A DNA stretch of 55,740 nt, taken from Dethiobacter sp. (GTDB lineage Bacteria; Bacillota; Dethiobacteria; DTU022; UBA8154). The notes beneath the pieces were generated by a model, which worked only from the letters and a program-made list of their open reading frames with translations, made no database searches and was not told the origin of the DNA. Within the stretch, counting starts at the first letter, position 1; every line of letters begins with the position of its first letter. Shown in pieces: positions 33,511-42,149 of this stretch. Location of the stretch: NCBI GenBank assembly GCA_020725665.1, contig DYEO01000034.1:1-55740 (forward strand), written 5' to 3'. The position numbers and the translations under genes are program-made.

Positions 33511-34122
33511 CTAAACGATGCGGTACTTGCTTTTTACCAGAAAGATGGCCTGCGTCTCCGTAATGATACCCCGGCCGTCGTCGCGGGGTGAAAGAAGCAG
33601 CTGGTCCCGTTCAATCGGATCCCCGTCAACAAGATTCTTGCCTGTGGTGAGGTTAACCAGGCCAGTTCCCTCTATGGGCACTACGGCCCGGGCGCGGCCG
33701 CTGCGCAGGATGAATTCCGTCCCTTCCCCCGTAAGCATTTTTTTACCTGCTTCCACCACCACCACGGTATAGACCGGAGCGGGTTCCACGATACGGATCG
33801 GTGCACCCGGTTGGGCAGGCAGGGGACGTTCCACTCCCTCTATCTGCCTCATGCGGTCTTCCAGTTTCTGCCTCTCCTGCTGCTCCTCCTTCAGGGCCTG
33901 AGCAAAGGCATTCAGCTTGGCTTCCACCCAGCTGGCCGTAACCAGCGGGTCCTGTTCCGAGCCGGGTATCATTCCTGTATTCGCGCCAACACCCTGCCCC
34001 AACACAAACCCTGCCAACAGAAATAAAGCAGCCACCCCCAGCAGGGTAAGAAGCCACCGCCCTCCCGGCAGCAGCCGGCGGTGCAGCTTCTCCTTTTCCC
34101 TCTCCAATTGCTGTTCGCCCAT
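33511..34122 (-). CDS. Membrane-anchored coiled-coil protein next to csaB
   Basis: 203 residues. One N-terminal helix (WLLTLLGVAALFLLAGFVLG), a coiled-coil (about 70-95, ALKEEQQERQKLEDRMRQIE), then a small extracytoplasmic beta domain (GEGTEFILRSGRARAVV, GLVNLTTGKNLVDGDPI, LLLSPRDDGRGI). I recognise the C-terminal pattern as common beside csaB in Clostridia but know no function; a role in the cell surface is an inference. ATG 34122 has AAGGGGG upstream. Confidence 0.75.
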   Translation of the reverse strand: MGEQQLEREKEKLHRRLLPGGRWLLTLLGVAALFLLAGFVLGQGVGANTGMIPGSEQDPLVTASWVEAKLNAFAQALKEEQQERQKLEDRMRQIEGVERPLPAQPGAPIRIVEPAPVYTVVVVEAGKKMLTGEGTEFILRSGRARAVVPIEGTGLVNLTTGKNLVDGDPIERDQLLLSPRDDGRGIITETQAIFLVKSKYRIV

Positions 34123-34155
34123 CAATAAGCCCCCTTCCCCAAAAATGCTTCTTCA

Positions 34156-35280
34156 CTACACATAACGGGCCAGGTGTTTGGCGAGGAAGCTCTCCTGGTC
34201 CTCACCCTGCTCCAGCAATCTGCGGCGTACCTCTTCCACCTGGGCAAACAGTCTCTTTTCTTCCATATCCCCGAGGATGCGATAATAACCGAGCCTCCGG
34301 CCCAGGCGGAAGTTGGCCCGCCGCTCCGGGGGCATTTCCAGGTAGCGGTTAACGGCTGCCAGCAGTCGGGGCATATCCCAGGGTAATTGACCTTCTATCT
34401 CCTCCAGAAGATTGAGGAAATGGTCACTGGCAATATAGCTGCTCACCCTGAGATTCTCCAGCAGCAGTTTTACCTCCTGTGCCGTGCCTTCGTCCTCCTG
34501 GGGCTGGAATTTGCCCTTTTCCACTTGCTCCAGCAGGGGTATTTTGTGGCGCAGCGCCAGCGTGCGCAGGCGGATAAAATGGGGGTCGATGGCATTCAAC
34601 ACAGCCGCCGCGTCCAGGATATGCTCCCGCCATGCATCGCGGCCGCCCAGACCCAGCAGTACATACTCACTCAGGCTCAGCCCCGCCTCTTTTATTTTTT
34701 TTCCCCCTTCAATCTGCTCCACCGCCGTAACTCCCTTGCACATGGCAGCCAGCAAGGAATCATTACCTGTTTCCATGCCGATATGCACCCTGGTTAATCC
34801 CGCTTTACGTAACGCCGTCAGTTGTGCGAGTGATCGCCGTGCTGCCGTTTTTGCACGGGCATAGGTGGTAATGCGTTCCACAGTGGGAAATTGCTCCTTT
34901 AAAAAATGCAGCACTTCCACCAGCTGATCCGCCGCCATGGCCAGCCCATCGGCGTCCTGCAGGAAAACATTCTTCCCGCCGCGATAGAGCCAGAGTCCAA
35001 CCTGGAAAAGCTCCGGTTCCTGCCGGTAAAGCATCTCCATCAGCTCCACCGTGACGGCACCGCCGTAACCGTGCTTCATGCTGAGCGCTTTCAGTTTCTG
35101 CTCCGCCTCTTTAAAAGCACGGATATCCCCTTTAATCTCCTCAACGGTACGGCGGGAGAACTTCTTGCCCTTATAGACGGGGCAAAAAAGGCACTTGTTC
35201 CAGGGACAATTCCGGTTTATCCTGATCAGCAGGCTTTCCGCCTCGCTGGGTGGGCGGATCGGGCCCTGTTCGAAATGCAC
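34156..35280 (-). CDS. Radical SAM protein, CX4CX2C type
   Basis: About 374 residues. The cluster motif reads NCPWNKCLFCPVYKG (C-X4-C-X2-C) near residue 26, not the commonest C-X3-C-X2-C but known in a radical SAM subgroup. Further features are the VHIGMETGNDSLL segment (SAM contact) and LSEYVLLGLGG. No substrate can be named. GTG at 35280 chosen because GGGGGGTGA lies eight bases upstream; GTG at 35292 overlaps it. It is first in an operon with the anchored protein and csaB. Confidence 0.88.
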   Translation of the reverse strand: MHFEQGPIRPPSEAESLLIRINRNCPWNKCLFCPVYKGKKFSRRTVEEIKGDIRAFKEAEQKLKALSMKHGYGGAVTVELMEMLYRQEPELFQVGLWLYRGGKNVFLQDADGLAMAADQLVEVLHFLKEQFPTVERITTYARAKTAARRSLAQLTALRKAGLTRVHIGMETGNDSLLAAMCKGVTAVEQIEGGKKIKEAGLSLSEYVLLGLGGRDAWREHILDAAAVLNAIDPHFIRLRTLALRHKIPLLEQVEKGKFQPQEDEGTAQEVKLLLENLRVSSYIASDHFLNLLEEIEGQLPWDMPRLLAAVNRYLEMPPERRANFRLGRRLGYYRILGDMEEKRLFAQVEEVRRRLLEQGEDQESFLAKHLARYV

Positions 35281-35400
35281 GTTTTCTTTCACCCCCCATA
35301 TATGTTATAATTTTCATACGATATTTTTGTTATTTCTGTTTTTCACAATCGCCCGCAGAAAGAAGACTGGCCGAAAAATGGGGAAGGAGTGTTACTCTCC

Positions 35401-36039
35401 ATGAACGAAGAAGGCTACGCCGTGTTGCGTGAGGATATGGTTCAGACCCAGCTTATACCACGGGGTATCACCGACGGGCGGGTGCTGGAGGCCTTTCGTC
35501 ACGTCCCCCGTCATTTCTTTGTCGAAGCAGGCCAGGGCCACCTGGCCTACCGTGACCACCCCCTGGCTATTGGAGAGGAGCAAACGATCTCCCAACCTTA
35601 TATCGTTGCCCTCATGACCCAATCCCTGGGTTTGCAAGGGGAGGAAAAGGTCCTGGAAATTGGCACCGGTTCGGGTTACCAGACAGCTATTTTAGCCGAG
35701 CTGGCAGGGCATGTTTATACCGTGGAGCGGCTCCCCTCTCTCTCTGCAAAGGCGCAGCAGGTGCTTGCCTCTCTGCATTACAGCAACATCAGCTTCAAGA
35801 CAGGCGACGGCAGCAAAGGCTGGCCGGAGCACGGGCCCTTTGACGGCATCCTGGTTGCGGCCGCTGCCGGCATTTTACCTCCCGCACTGCCGGCACAGCT
35901 GTCCCGCGGCGGGCGCCTGGTTATACCGGTGGGAAGAGGCTGGCAACAAGATCTCTATCTGTATATTAATGAGGAGGGAGGCCTGCTTCGCCATAACCTG
36001 TGTGGCTGCCGTTTTGTCCCCCTGATTGAAGAAAAATAG
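35401..36039 (+). CDS. pcm: Protein-L-isoaspartate O-methyltransferase
   Basis: 212 residues. N-terminal MVQTQLIPRGITDGRVLEAF, the PCMT motif AIGEEQTISQPYIVALM, the SAM-binding loop VLEIGTGSGYQTAIL and GRLVIPVG. It methylates isoaspartyl residues for repair of aged proteins. ATG at 35401 has GGAAGGAG ten bases upstream. Divergent from the radical SAM gene. Confidence 0.95.
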   Translation: MNEEGYAVLREDMVQTQLIPRGITDGRVLEAFRHVPRHFFVEAGQGHLAYRDHPLAIGEEQTISQPYIVALMTQSLGLQGEEKVLEIGTGSGYQTAILAELAGHVYTVERLPSLSAKAQQVLASLHYSNISFKTGDGSKGWPEHGPFDGILVAAAAGILPPALPAQLSRGGRLVIPVGRGWQQDLYLYINEEGGLLRHNLCGCRFVPLIEEK

Positions 36040-36071
36040 AAGAGTCGCCCCTACCTGAAATAGTCAGCTGT

Positions 36072-36848
36072 TTACTTATCTGCCACCAACCTTTGCCGGA
36101 GCTGGATATTGCCGCAGGCTGCCAGCTTATCGTTGAGAATAACGAGCGCCCCTTCCACTCCCTCGATACCCATGGCAAATTGAAGGGCCTTCTCCAAGTC
36201 TTCCTGCGTGCGCACCATGTTGGCGGCAGCCGTAGCCACCGCATCTGCCAGCAGGGTATCAACACCGAAAATCACCGCCGCATCAGCCTGTCCCATACTG
36301 TAGGAGGGGCCCACCGTGGCCGAGGAGGTACAGATACCCCGCCGCTGCCCGGGGGCATCCACTTCAATTACCAGCCGGTTACTGAAGGGTGAGGCACCGG
36401 CATAAACACCGATGCTTACCGCTTGTCTGCAGCAAAAGAAAATATCACCGCCGTTTTCCACAATAACCTGGGAAGTGCGGTTAAGCAGCCACTCGCCCGC
36501 AAGCTGGGCAAAAGCGCCGGCTACCGCCGCCATCGGCCCGACCCCGGCCCGATTAGCTGCCCGGGTCATGCGCACCGCCAACTCCGGGGCCCCGGGCTGG
36601 GTCAGGTAAGGAGTCAGGGCTTTGCGGAAATTGGCATCCTGTTCCAGGTAATTTTCCAGAAAGGTACGCTGCCGCCAGATATAGTTTTCAAGCCCTCCCA
36701 CCAAATCAGAAATGCAGGCAGCTTCATCAACCGCCACCCAGAGGTCCGTCTCCTTTACCACCAGGGTAAAAGATCGCATCCCCGGTGGGCAGAGCTCACG
36801 GCGATAGCTCCTATTTACGCTGGTAGAGGCCGAATTTGGGTTCGCCAT
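36072..36848 (-). CDS. UPF0280 / ApbE-like protein of homocysteine synthesis
   Basis: 258 residues. UPF0280 (COG2122) features: YRRELCPPGMRSFTLVV, ANRAGVGPMAAVAGAFAQ, VENGGDIFFCC, GICTSSATVGPSYSMG. Distantly related to ApbE FMN transferases. In Methanosarcina the COG2122 protein acts with COG1900 and a NIL-ferredoxin in making homocysteine directly from aspartate semialdehyde and sulfide. All three are adjacent here, which supports that role by context. Confidence 0.9.
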   Translation of the reverse strand: MANPNSASTSVNRSYRRELCPPGMRSFTLVVKETDLWVAVDEAACISDLVGGLENYIWRQRTFLENYLEQDANFRKALTPYLTQPGAPELAVRMTRAANRAGVGPMAAVAGAFAQLAGEWLLNRTSQVIVENGGDIFFCCRQAVSIGVYAGASPFSNRLVIEVDAPGQRRGICTSSATVGPSYSMGQADAAVIFGVDTLLADAVATAAANMVRTQEDLEKALQFAMGIEGVEGALVILNDKLAACGNIQLRQRLVADK

Positions 36849-36875
36849 TTAACAGCGGACCTCCATAGCAGTTTA

Positions 36876-36956
36876 AAGTCTAAAGTCCGATGTGAAAAGT
36901 CCTTCCAGGTATTCATACTGTGTATCGTCTTTCGACTTTGACTTTTGATATGCGAC
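36876..36956. repeat. Short-period AAAGTC / GACTTT repeats
   Basis: AAAGTCTAAAGTC on the left and TCGACTTTGACTTTTGA on the right flank about 40 bases, an inverted arrangement of the family also found at 7726 and 43180. It separates UPF0280 from the ferredoxin gene. Confidence 0.6.
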
Positions 36957-36961
36957 TCAGA

Positions 36962-37366
36962 TTAATAACGGGCCTCCATGGCCCGGGAAGGGCATGCTTT
37001 GAGACAGTGCTCACAAACAACACATCGATCCCCATGGAACTCAATCTTCATCGTCGTGCGATTCAGTTCCAGGGCATTGACAGGACAGATTACCGCACAG
37101 GCGCCACAGTGGGTGCAGCGTTCCTCAACCCAGATAATCTCCTGCTCCAGGGGAAACACTTTAACCCCCCGCGCCTGCAGGAAATCAAGACCGGCGGCAA
37201 AATCGGTTTTTTCCCCGCTAATCTCCACCACAATACGCCCTTCTTTACGTGGATTGATATTAGCTTTGAGGATATTGATAAGCAGGTTGAAATCTTTTAC
37301 AAGATAATAAATAAAGGGCTGCTCCGTTACCGTGGAGGGAAAGTAGAGCACCATTTTTTCTTTCAT
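36962..37366 (-). CDS. NIL-domain 4Fe-4S ferredoxin (homocysteine synthesis)
   Basis: 134 residues. An N-terminal NIL domain (about 1-75; LYFPSTVTEQPFIYYLVKDF), then two clusters: CTHCGACAVICPVNAL and CVVCEHCLKACPSRAM, each C-X2-C-X2-C-X3-C. It is the electron donor partner of the COG1900 enzyme encoded upstream. GGGGGTG lies nine bases before the ATG. Confidence 0.92.
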   Translation of the reverse strand: MKEKMVLYFPSTVTEQPFIYYLVKDFNLLINILKANINPRKEGRIVVEISGEKTDFAAGLDFLQARGVKVFPLEQEIIWVEERCTHCGACAVICPVNALELNRTTMKIEFHGDRCVVCEHCLKACPSRAMEARY

Positions 37367-37440
37367 CCCTTATGACACCCCCTTCTGAAATTGCGGTGGG
37401 GCTGGACACCCCGGTTTAAAGACCCTGGCATCCCCGGCTC

Positions 37441-38640
37441 TCAGGCTTCCGCTGGAAAAACCAGACTGCGGTAATCGGGTAATCCTTTGTCCCGGGGAAG
37501 GTTAAAGACCGGAGCGGTAAGCAAAAACTCCCCCTGCATGATCCACTCTTTCAGGATAGCGGCTATCTCCCTGGCCCCGTAATAACTGGAAAGGGGGGCG
37601 GTGGGAACCTTTTTCCCGTTGACGCTAATCTCCCCGCTGCGCAGTTCGGCATAGCTTACCTTACCCAGCACCTGCCCCAATCCCTGGGGGTAAGACTCGC
37701 TGTAATCCACTACGGGTGCAAAGATCTCACTGTCACTCAGGGCGGCAAACCTGACCACATCCTCATCCAGTACGGGAAGAGGAATTCCTAGGCCGACCAT
37801 GAGAGAAGCCCCGTAGCCGAGGTACGAAATCCCCCGCAGCCAGCGGGGCGACATCTGCTTTAGATCACCAATTACAGCCAGGGTGCCGGCCGGAGAGGTG
37901 GGAACCCCGTTATCGTCGCGGGGTGCCTGGGGATTATGCTGGGTACCGTACCAGCTCACAAAACCGACACCGCCACCCAGAAAAATTTTTGTACCCGGTC
38001 CGATGGTGCGGTAATAAGGATCGTTGAACAGCGGGGAAAGCTGCCCGGAGGTGCTGTAATTCGCGTTCCCCAGGTTAGGCTTGAGAATGCCCATATAGGT
38101 ATAAAGAGTGCGGTCGGAAAGATTAACGGCCACATTATAGTTCTGATAAGCATTGCGCGGGTTGAAGAGGAAGGCCTGGGGAAGATCCTCCAGGCGAATC
38201 ATCTTTTCCAGCTTCTTACGCGGGTAACAGTCCGTTCCGTAAGCCATAGCCTCCATGAGTACCTCTTTCCCTGCCACCAGTTCTTCAAGGACATGTCCAC
38301 CGCCGTAGTTAAACTCTCCGGGGAAATTTTTGTTGGCCGGGTCGGTTTCGGGAATCTGGGTGGCTCCCAGGTAGACATCGACAGCAGCCACGCCGGCATA
38401 AGCTTCCACCCCGTTAAGCAGCACTTTGGTCATTTTCATGCGCGGTACAGGATGCCCCAGGTTTAAAAACGCCCCGGAGGAGCACATGGGCCCAAACGTT
38501 CCCGTGGTAATCACATCGACGTTTCGCGCCGTCTCTGCAATCCCCTGTTCCATGACCATGGGAATCAACTCCTCGGCTGTAACGACAACAGCCTTACCGG
38601 TTTTAATTCTGGCGTTAATTTCTTCAATAGTTTTTTTCAT
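37441..38640 (-). CDS. Homocysteine biosynthesis protein (COG1900, DUF39)
   Basis: 399 residues. DUF39 landmarks: TTGTFGPMCSSGAFLNLGH (sulfur-handling Cys in MCSSG), YGGGHVLEELVAGK, GTDCYPRKKLE, FLGGGVGFVSWYGTQHNP and LGYGASLMVGLGIPLPVL. The archaeal homologue converts aspartate semialdehyde plus sulfide to homocysteine with the NIL-ferredoxin. AAGGAGGG precedes the ATG. It is first in the unit COG1900, NIL-Fd, UPF0280. metK, the consumer of methionine, lies 9 kb away. Confidence 0.92.
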   Translation of the reverse strand: MKKTIEEINARIKTGKAVVVTAEELIPMVMEQGIAETARNVDVITTGTFGPMCSSGAFLNLGHPVPRMKMTKVLLNGVEAYAGVAAVDVYLGATQIPETDPANKNFPGEFNYGGGHVLEELVAGKEVLMEAMAYGTDCYPRKKLEKMIRLEDLPQAFLFNPRNAYQNYNVAVNLSDRTLYTYMGILKPNLGNANYSTSGQLSPLFNDPYYRTIGPGTKIFLGGGVGFVSWYGTQHNPQAPRDDNGVPTSPAGTLAVIGDLKQMSPRWLRGISYLGYGASLMVGLGIPLPVLDEDVVRFAALSDSEIFAPVVDYSESYPQGLGQVLGKVSYAELRSGEISVNGKKVPTAPLSSYYGAREIAAILKEWIMQGEFLLTAPVFNLPRDKGLPDYRSLVFPAEA

Positions 38641-38746
38641 CGACAGTTCCCTCCTTTTTACCGCGCATTAGGTTATAATAAAGAAATAATACCCTTCCTG
38701 CCCGAGTGTGTCAAGGGAAGGAATATTGATCAAAGGAGTGGCTGTT

Positions 38747-39226
38747 TTGCAGAAATCCTGGGAAATGACCACCCGATACATCGCCCGTGTCGGCATTATC
38801 GCCGCGTTTTACGTGGCCGTAACACTTACCTTCTCCGCCATCAGCTACGGTCAGGTGCAGATCCGCCTGGCGGAAGCGCTGGCTCTTTTACCAATGGTCT
38901 TGCCGGAAGCCGTCCTGGGCCTTTTTATCGGATGCCTGCTCGCCAACTTGCTGGGCCCCTGGGGGGCTGTTGATATTATCTTCGGCAGTCTCACCACCCT
39001 GGTTGCCGCTTTTATTACCTACCGCTTCCGCCATACATTAATAGCCTATCTCAGCCCCATCCTGCTGAATGCCTTTGGTGTCAGCCTCTACCTTTATGCT
39101 TTTTTCCGCATTCCCTACTGGGTTACCGTTTTCTACATCGCAGCAGGTCAGTCTGTCGCTGTGCTGGCCCTTGGTATTCCCCTGCTACGTCTAGTAAAAA
39201 AGCATCTGCATCCTTATTTTCAGTAG
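38747..39226 (+). CDS. queT: QueT-like transporter (DUF988)
   Basis: About 159 residues with five hydrophobic segments. Family features: ITLTFSAISYGQVQIRLAEALALLP-type stretch (LTFSAISYGQVQIRLAEAL here) and a GLFIGCLLANLLGPWGAVDIIFG block. QueT is the predicted substrate-binding component of an ECF transporter for queuosine precursors. TTG start at 38747 with AAAGGAG eight bases upstream. I could not find a preQ1 riboswitch before it, so the substrate is by family only. No ECF ATPases nearby. Confidence 0.85.
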   Translation: MQKSWEMTTRYIARVGIIAAFYVAVTLTFSAISYGQVQIRLAEALALLPMVLPEAVLGLFIGCLLANLLGPWGAVDIIFGSLTTLVAAFITYRFRHTLIAYLSPILLNAFGVSLYLYAFFRIPYWVTVFYIAAGQSVAVLALGIPLLRLVKKHLHPYFQ

Positions 39227-39292
39227 GGAACGACACCCTCGTCGTTCCGGATAATAAGAAACAGCGGAACGGTGGGGGCACCGTTCCCTACT
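39226..39292. repeat. Two GGAACG-type palindromes
   Basis: GGAACGAC-ACCCTC-GTCGTTCC followed by GGAACGGTG-GGGG-CACCGTTCC, both perfect hairpins, directly after the queT stop codon. They resemble the GGGACGGTTCC palindromic repeats. Confidence 0.7.
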
Positions 39293-39302
39293 CCTGATAT
39301 AA

Positions 39303-39340
39303 AAAAGCCCCGCGAGCAGCTATGCGCCAACGGGGCTTTT
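39303..39340 (+). terminator. Bidirectional terminator between queT and SPOCS/LysM gene
   Basis: AAAAGCCCCG (39303-39312) pairs with CGGGGCTTTT (39331-39340). It serves the two convergent genes. Confidence 0.85.
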
Positions 39341-39388
39341 CCTGGTTCGGTCCTTTTTTGGGAAAATATTCTCCAACCATGCAGGTGG

Positions 39389-40990
39389 TCAGCATCGGTA
39401 AAGCATGAGGGGAATGAGCAGCTTCTGTCCCACAATCAGGGTATCATCCTCTGTCAGTGCATTGCTCTCAGCCAAATCAGCGGGCTTAATCCCGTAGTTT
39501 CGGGCAATCCTCAGCAGATTATCCCCTTTTTTAACAGCATAGATTACCACGCTTGTTCCCGGCGGCACCCGCGATGGTACCACAATGGCGTACTCTTCCG
39601 CCTGGCGCACCTTGACCTCCAGGGTGGTGTAGCTAACCTGTAATGTGGCTGCCTCGGCGGGGGCATATTCACATTTATCCGCTTTTACATAAAGCAGAGC
39701 CTCACCGCCGCTGCGCACTCCCGGCAGGTGAAGATAATGCTGAAACGGCTCTTCAACCTTAAGACTGAGAGGCCAATTTTCTTTTCCTTTCCCTTCCGTC
39801 TCATCCGCGCCCAATTTTTCGCCTATTTCTTCATCCGCCTCTTCCACCGCCTGCTCCGGGATATAATAGACGTTCCGCTCCAGTATCCCGGAGACGGTTA
39901 CACCGTCGTCTTTGACCTGTGCCTGCAAGCCGCGCAGGCGGTACGTTCCCGCGGCAATCTCTTTTGGATAGGGAAAGGGGATCCGCTGTACAATCTCCAA
40001 CCTTTCCCCCGTCACCCCGGCAGCACGGGGCAGCAGCAGATATTCTTTATACGTATCGACCCCTTCAATTTCCATGAGCACCTCCTGCTGCACATTGCGC
40101 GTTACCCGGAGGAAGAGATCCACATAAGCCCGTTGCCTTGCCCGCTCGCCCTGCAGGTCACAGGCTACGTATTCCACAACGGGGAATACGGCAACCTGAT
40201 AACCTTTCTCCAGACCGGGCAGATGAATATCCTGTTTAAAAAATTGTCTGTTTTCACCAAAGCCGCTGTTTGCAGCAGTCTTGTAAAAATATAATGTCAC
40301 CAGGTTCCCCTGGAGTTGGATCTTTCCTTTCTCCTGCTGCCAGTCCAAATCAGCGAGGTGATAGGAAAGAACCTTGAGATAAGAGAGTTCCCCGGAAAAC
40401 GCCAGTTCGCCGCTAAGGGTCAGGGGGAAAGCATTTTCCTGCAGCAGTTCCTCAAACATGATGACCCGGCGTTCGAGTTTCTCCGGAGATATATTCTTCA
40501 CGCCCACACCCAATTCAAGTTGCCGGGTGTCCACAACAGTGAGCAGGACCTCCGTTTCAATCTTTACTTTATAGAGCAGTTTCCCCTCCGGTTCCAGCGG
40601 GGGACCCTCTTCCCCAATATAAGAGATGCGGCCATGCCCGTTAACTTCCATTCCCGGTATGGCTCCAGGTACGTTTACTTCCTGGAAAAACTCCTTGTCC
40701 TCAAAAAAAACTTCCTGCGGGCCTCCTTCACTGTAGAAGAGGGCTTTCCCCTCCACCTTGCCTCTGACTGCTACGCTGTCCTTGCCGTTTATCTGCACCT
40801 CCACCAAACCGACCCAGGCGGCCAAATTGCATAGGGGCAGGGGTTGGCCTTTTTTGCGTAACGGCGCCTCCATAATGAGCAGCTCATTTTCCATCAGGTA
40901 GCGGGAGACCCTTTCCCCCACCAGGATTCTGTGGTGAAAATCCGTGGTCAGCAGCTCTAATTTATCTTTCTGCAAAGGCATTCGTCCCAT
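39389..40990 (-). CDS. SPOCS (DUF3794) and LysM domain spore-coat-type protein
   Basis: 533 residues. Repeated SPOCS/DUF3794-type beta segments occur in the N-terminal half (about 30-150 and 165-300) and again around 310-470. A C-terminal LysM (about 485-530; YAVKKGDNLLRIARNYGI, LIVGQKLLIP) binds glycan. An acidic linker (AVEEADEEIGEKLGADETEG) lies near 395. SPOCS-LysM proteins belong to sporulating Firmicutes and localise to the spore envelope. GGAGGTAATTGAG precedes the ATG. Confidence 0.88.
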   Translation of the reverse strand: MGRMPLQKDKLELLTTDFHHRILVGERVSRYLMENELLIMEAPLRKKGQPLPLCNLAAWVGLVEVQINGKDSVAVRGKVEGKALFYSEGGPQEVFFEDKEFFQEVNVPGAIPGMEVNGHGRISYIGEEGPPLEPEGKLLYKVKIETEVLLTVVDTRQLELGVGVKNISPEKLERRVIMFEELLQENAFPLTLSGELAFSGELSYLKVLSYHLADLDWQQEKGKIQLQGNLVTLYFYKTAANSGFGENRQFFKQDIHLPGLEKGYQVAVFPVVEYVACDLQGERARQRAYVDLFLRVTRNVQQEVLMEIEGVDTYKEYLLLPRAAGVTGERLEIVQRIPFPYPKEIAAGTYRLRGLQAQVKDDGVTVSGILERNVYYIPEQAVEEADEEIGEKLGADETEGKGKENWPLSLKVEEPFQHYLHLPGVRSGGEALLYVKADKCEYAPAEAATLQVSYTTLEVKVRQAEEYAIVVPSRVPPGTSVVIYAVKKGDNLLRIARNYGIKPADLAESNALTEDDTLIVGQKLLIPLMLYRC

Positions 40991-41071
40991 CTCAATTACC
41001 TCCTTGGCAAAGCCCTTCTCATCTTATAAATATTAAGGGGTGAGACGGATTATGACAGCGTTCCGGTACAA

Positions 41072-41101
41072 TAAAAAAACCCGTCACTGCAAAAGTGCGG
41101 G
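41072..41101 (-). terminator. Terminator after veg
   Basis: Minus strand: CCCG and CACT pair with AGTG and CGGG (one bulged base), followed by seven T. Confidence 0.8.
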
Positions 41102-41175
41102 AAAGAAGGTTTCAATTTTTTTACAATATTTATTTTACTATCACTGCGGAACACCGCCATACAGCGCTCCGCCGC

Positions 41176-41469
41176 TCATTTTCCCGTTCGGGCTACTCCC
41201 CCCACGGCACAGACATTTATTTTTCTGTCGCCACTGCAGAGACTCAACTCCACTGTTTCCGTAAGCACGTCGGCATAACTAAAAGAAAATCTTTGATGAT
41301 ATGTCTTTTCATCCACCAGCACAACAAAAATTGAGGGATAAGTGCTTTCCAGGACTCCTACTTTTTCGAAGGCTTTGCGCCTTCCCCGGTTCGCCCGCAG
41401 CCTGATCTGTTCCCCCACATGGCTCTCCAGTTCCTTGCGTATCTGAACCAGGGAATTTTTCACCGCCAT
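41176..41469 (-). CDS. veg: Veg protein (DUF1021)
   Basis: 97 residues. Starts with the family pattern SLVQIRKELESHVGEQIRLRANRGRRKA, shown here in part (IRKELESHVGEQIRLRANRG), then TYPSIFVV and FSFSYADVLTETVEL. Veg is a small SH3-like protein of Firmicutes; in Bacillus it stimulates biofilm gene expression and is linked to spore outgrowth. It commonly lies near rsmA (ksgA), as here. GAGGTGATGGCAGC precedes the ATG. Confidence 0.95.
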   Translation of the reverse strand: MAVKNSLVQIRKELESHVGEQIRLRANRGRRKAFEKVGVLESTYPSIFVVLVDEKTYHQRFSFSYADVLTETVELSLCSGDRKINVCAVGGVARTGK

Positions 41470-41582
41470 GCTGCCATCACCTCAGTATTTATTTTAATAT
41501 AAAAAATGAGATTTGTCAAGCAAAGCAGCGATTTATTCCCTAAAAATCCTTACTATCAGGGATTTTCGCTTATTTTTACCAA

Positions 41583-42059
41583 TTATTTTGTATACTTGTC
41601 CGCGACCTTGCTCGCTCCGTAGGATTCGGGTTTAATACGAGCATCAAAACCGCTGCCGATAACCATTCCCACCACTTCGCGAATGAGTTCCTTCGTATCC
41701 CCGGCCTCTCCCACATCAAGGTGAATCTCCACATTCAGGTGAGCATGGCCGTTTTCGGAGAGCAATCCGGAAAAACGGCCGGCCACATCCAGGCTCAGGG
41801 ATGCTTCAAAAAAAATACGCTGCCTCAGACTCTCCAGGAAGCGTCTTTTCTCGCGGTAAAAGAAATAACGGCCGCCTTTGCCTACGCGATGGATGATGAC
41901 GGCTGTGACAAAAGTGGTCTCCGTATCATGATGTGTCTGCGAATCAGTGCCGATAATAAGCTTGTATTTCTCCTTGGGTTGTTCCCGGACAAAAGAGATA
42001 ATGTCGTTAAAGGTTTCCTGCAAGGTCATTTTCCCTTTGGTAGGACTGGTAAAAAGCAT
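41583..42059 (-). CDS. YkuK-like ribonuclease H-like protein (DUF458)
   Basis: About 158 residues. DUF458 features: LIIGTDSQTHHDTETTFVTAVIIHR with the acidic GTDSQ start of an RNase H-like fold (given in part), and a C-terminal GMVIGSGFDARIKPESYGAS. Function of the family is unproven. ATG 42059 has GAAGAAGG about ten bases upstream; the frame stays open 66 bases further without a site. Confidence 0.88.
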   Translation of the reverse strand: MLFTSPTKGKMTLQETFNDIISFVREQPKEKYKLIIGTDSQTHHDTETTFVTAVIIHRVGKGGRYFFYREKRRFLESLRQRIFFEASLSLDVAGRFSGLLSENGHAHLNVEIHLDVGEAGDTKELIREVVGMVIGSGFDARIKPESYGASKVADKYTK

Positions 42060-42149
42060 TATCAAAAAGCCTTCTTCCTCTTTTAATACACGTTCCCTTC
42101 TTCGTTCCACGCTCCTTGTTCGCATGGGGTAATAATAAACGACATTCGC

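Noticed and set aside
37941..38466. Plus-strand ORF inside the COG1900 gene
   Set aside because: Shadow frame of a conserved enzyme.
38641..38746. preQ1 riboswitch upstream of queT
   Set aside because: An AGGTTA...ACCC similarity exists, but the preQ1-I pseudoknot tail (AAAAAACTAA-like) is missing and the bases overlap a TATAAT box.
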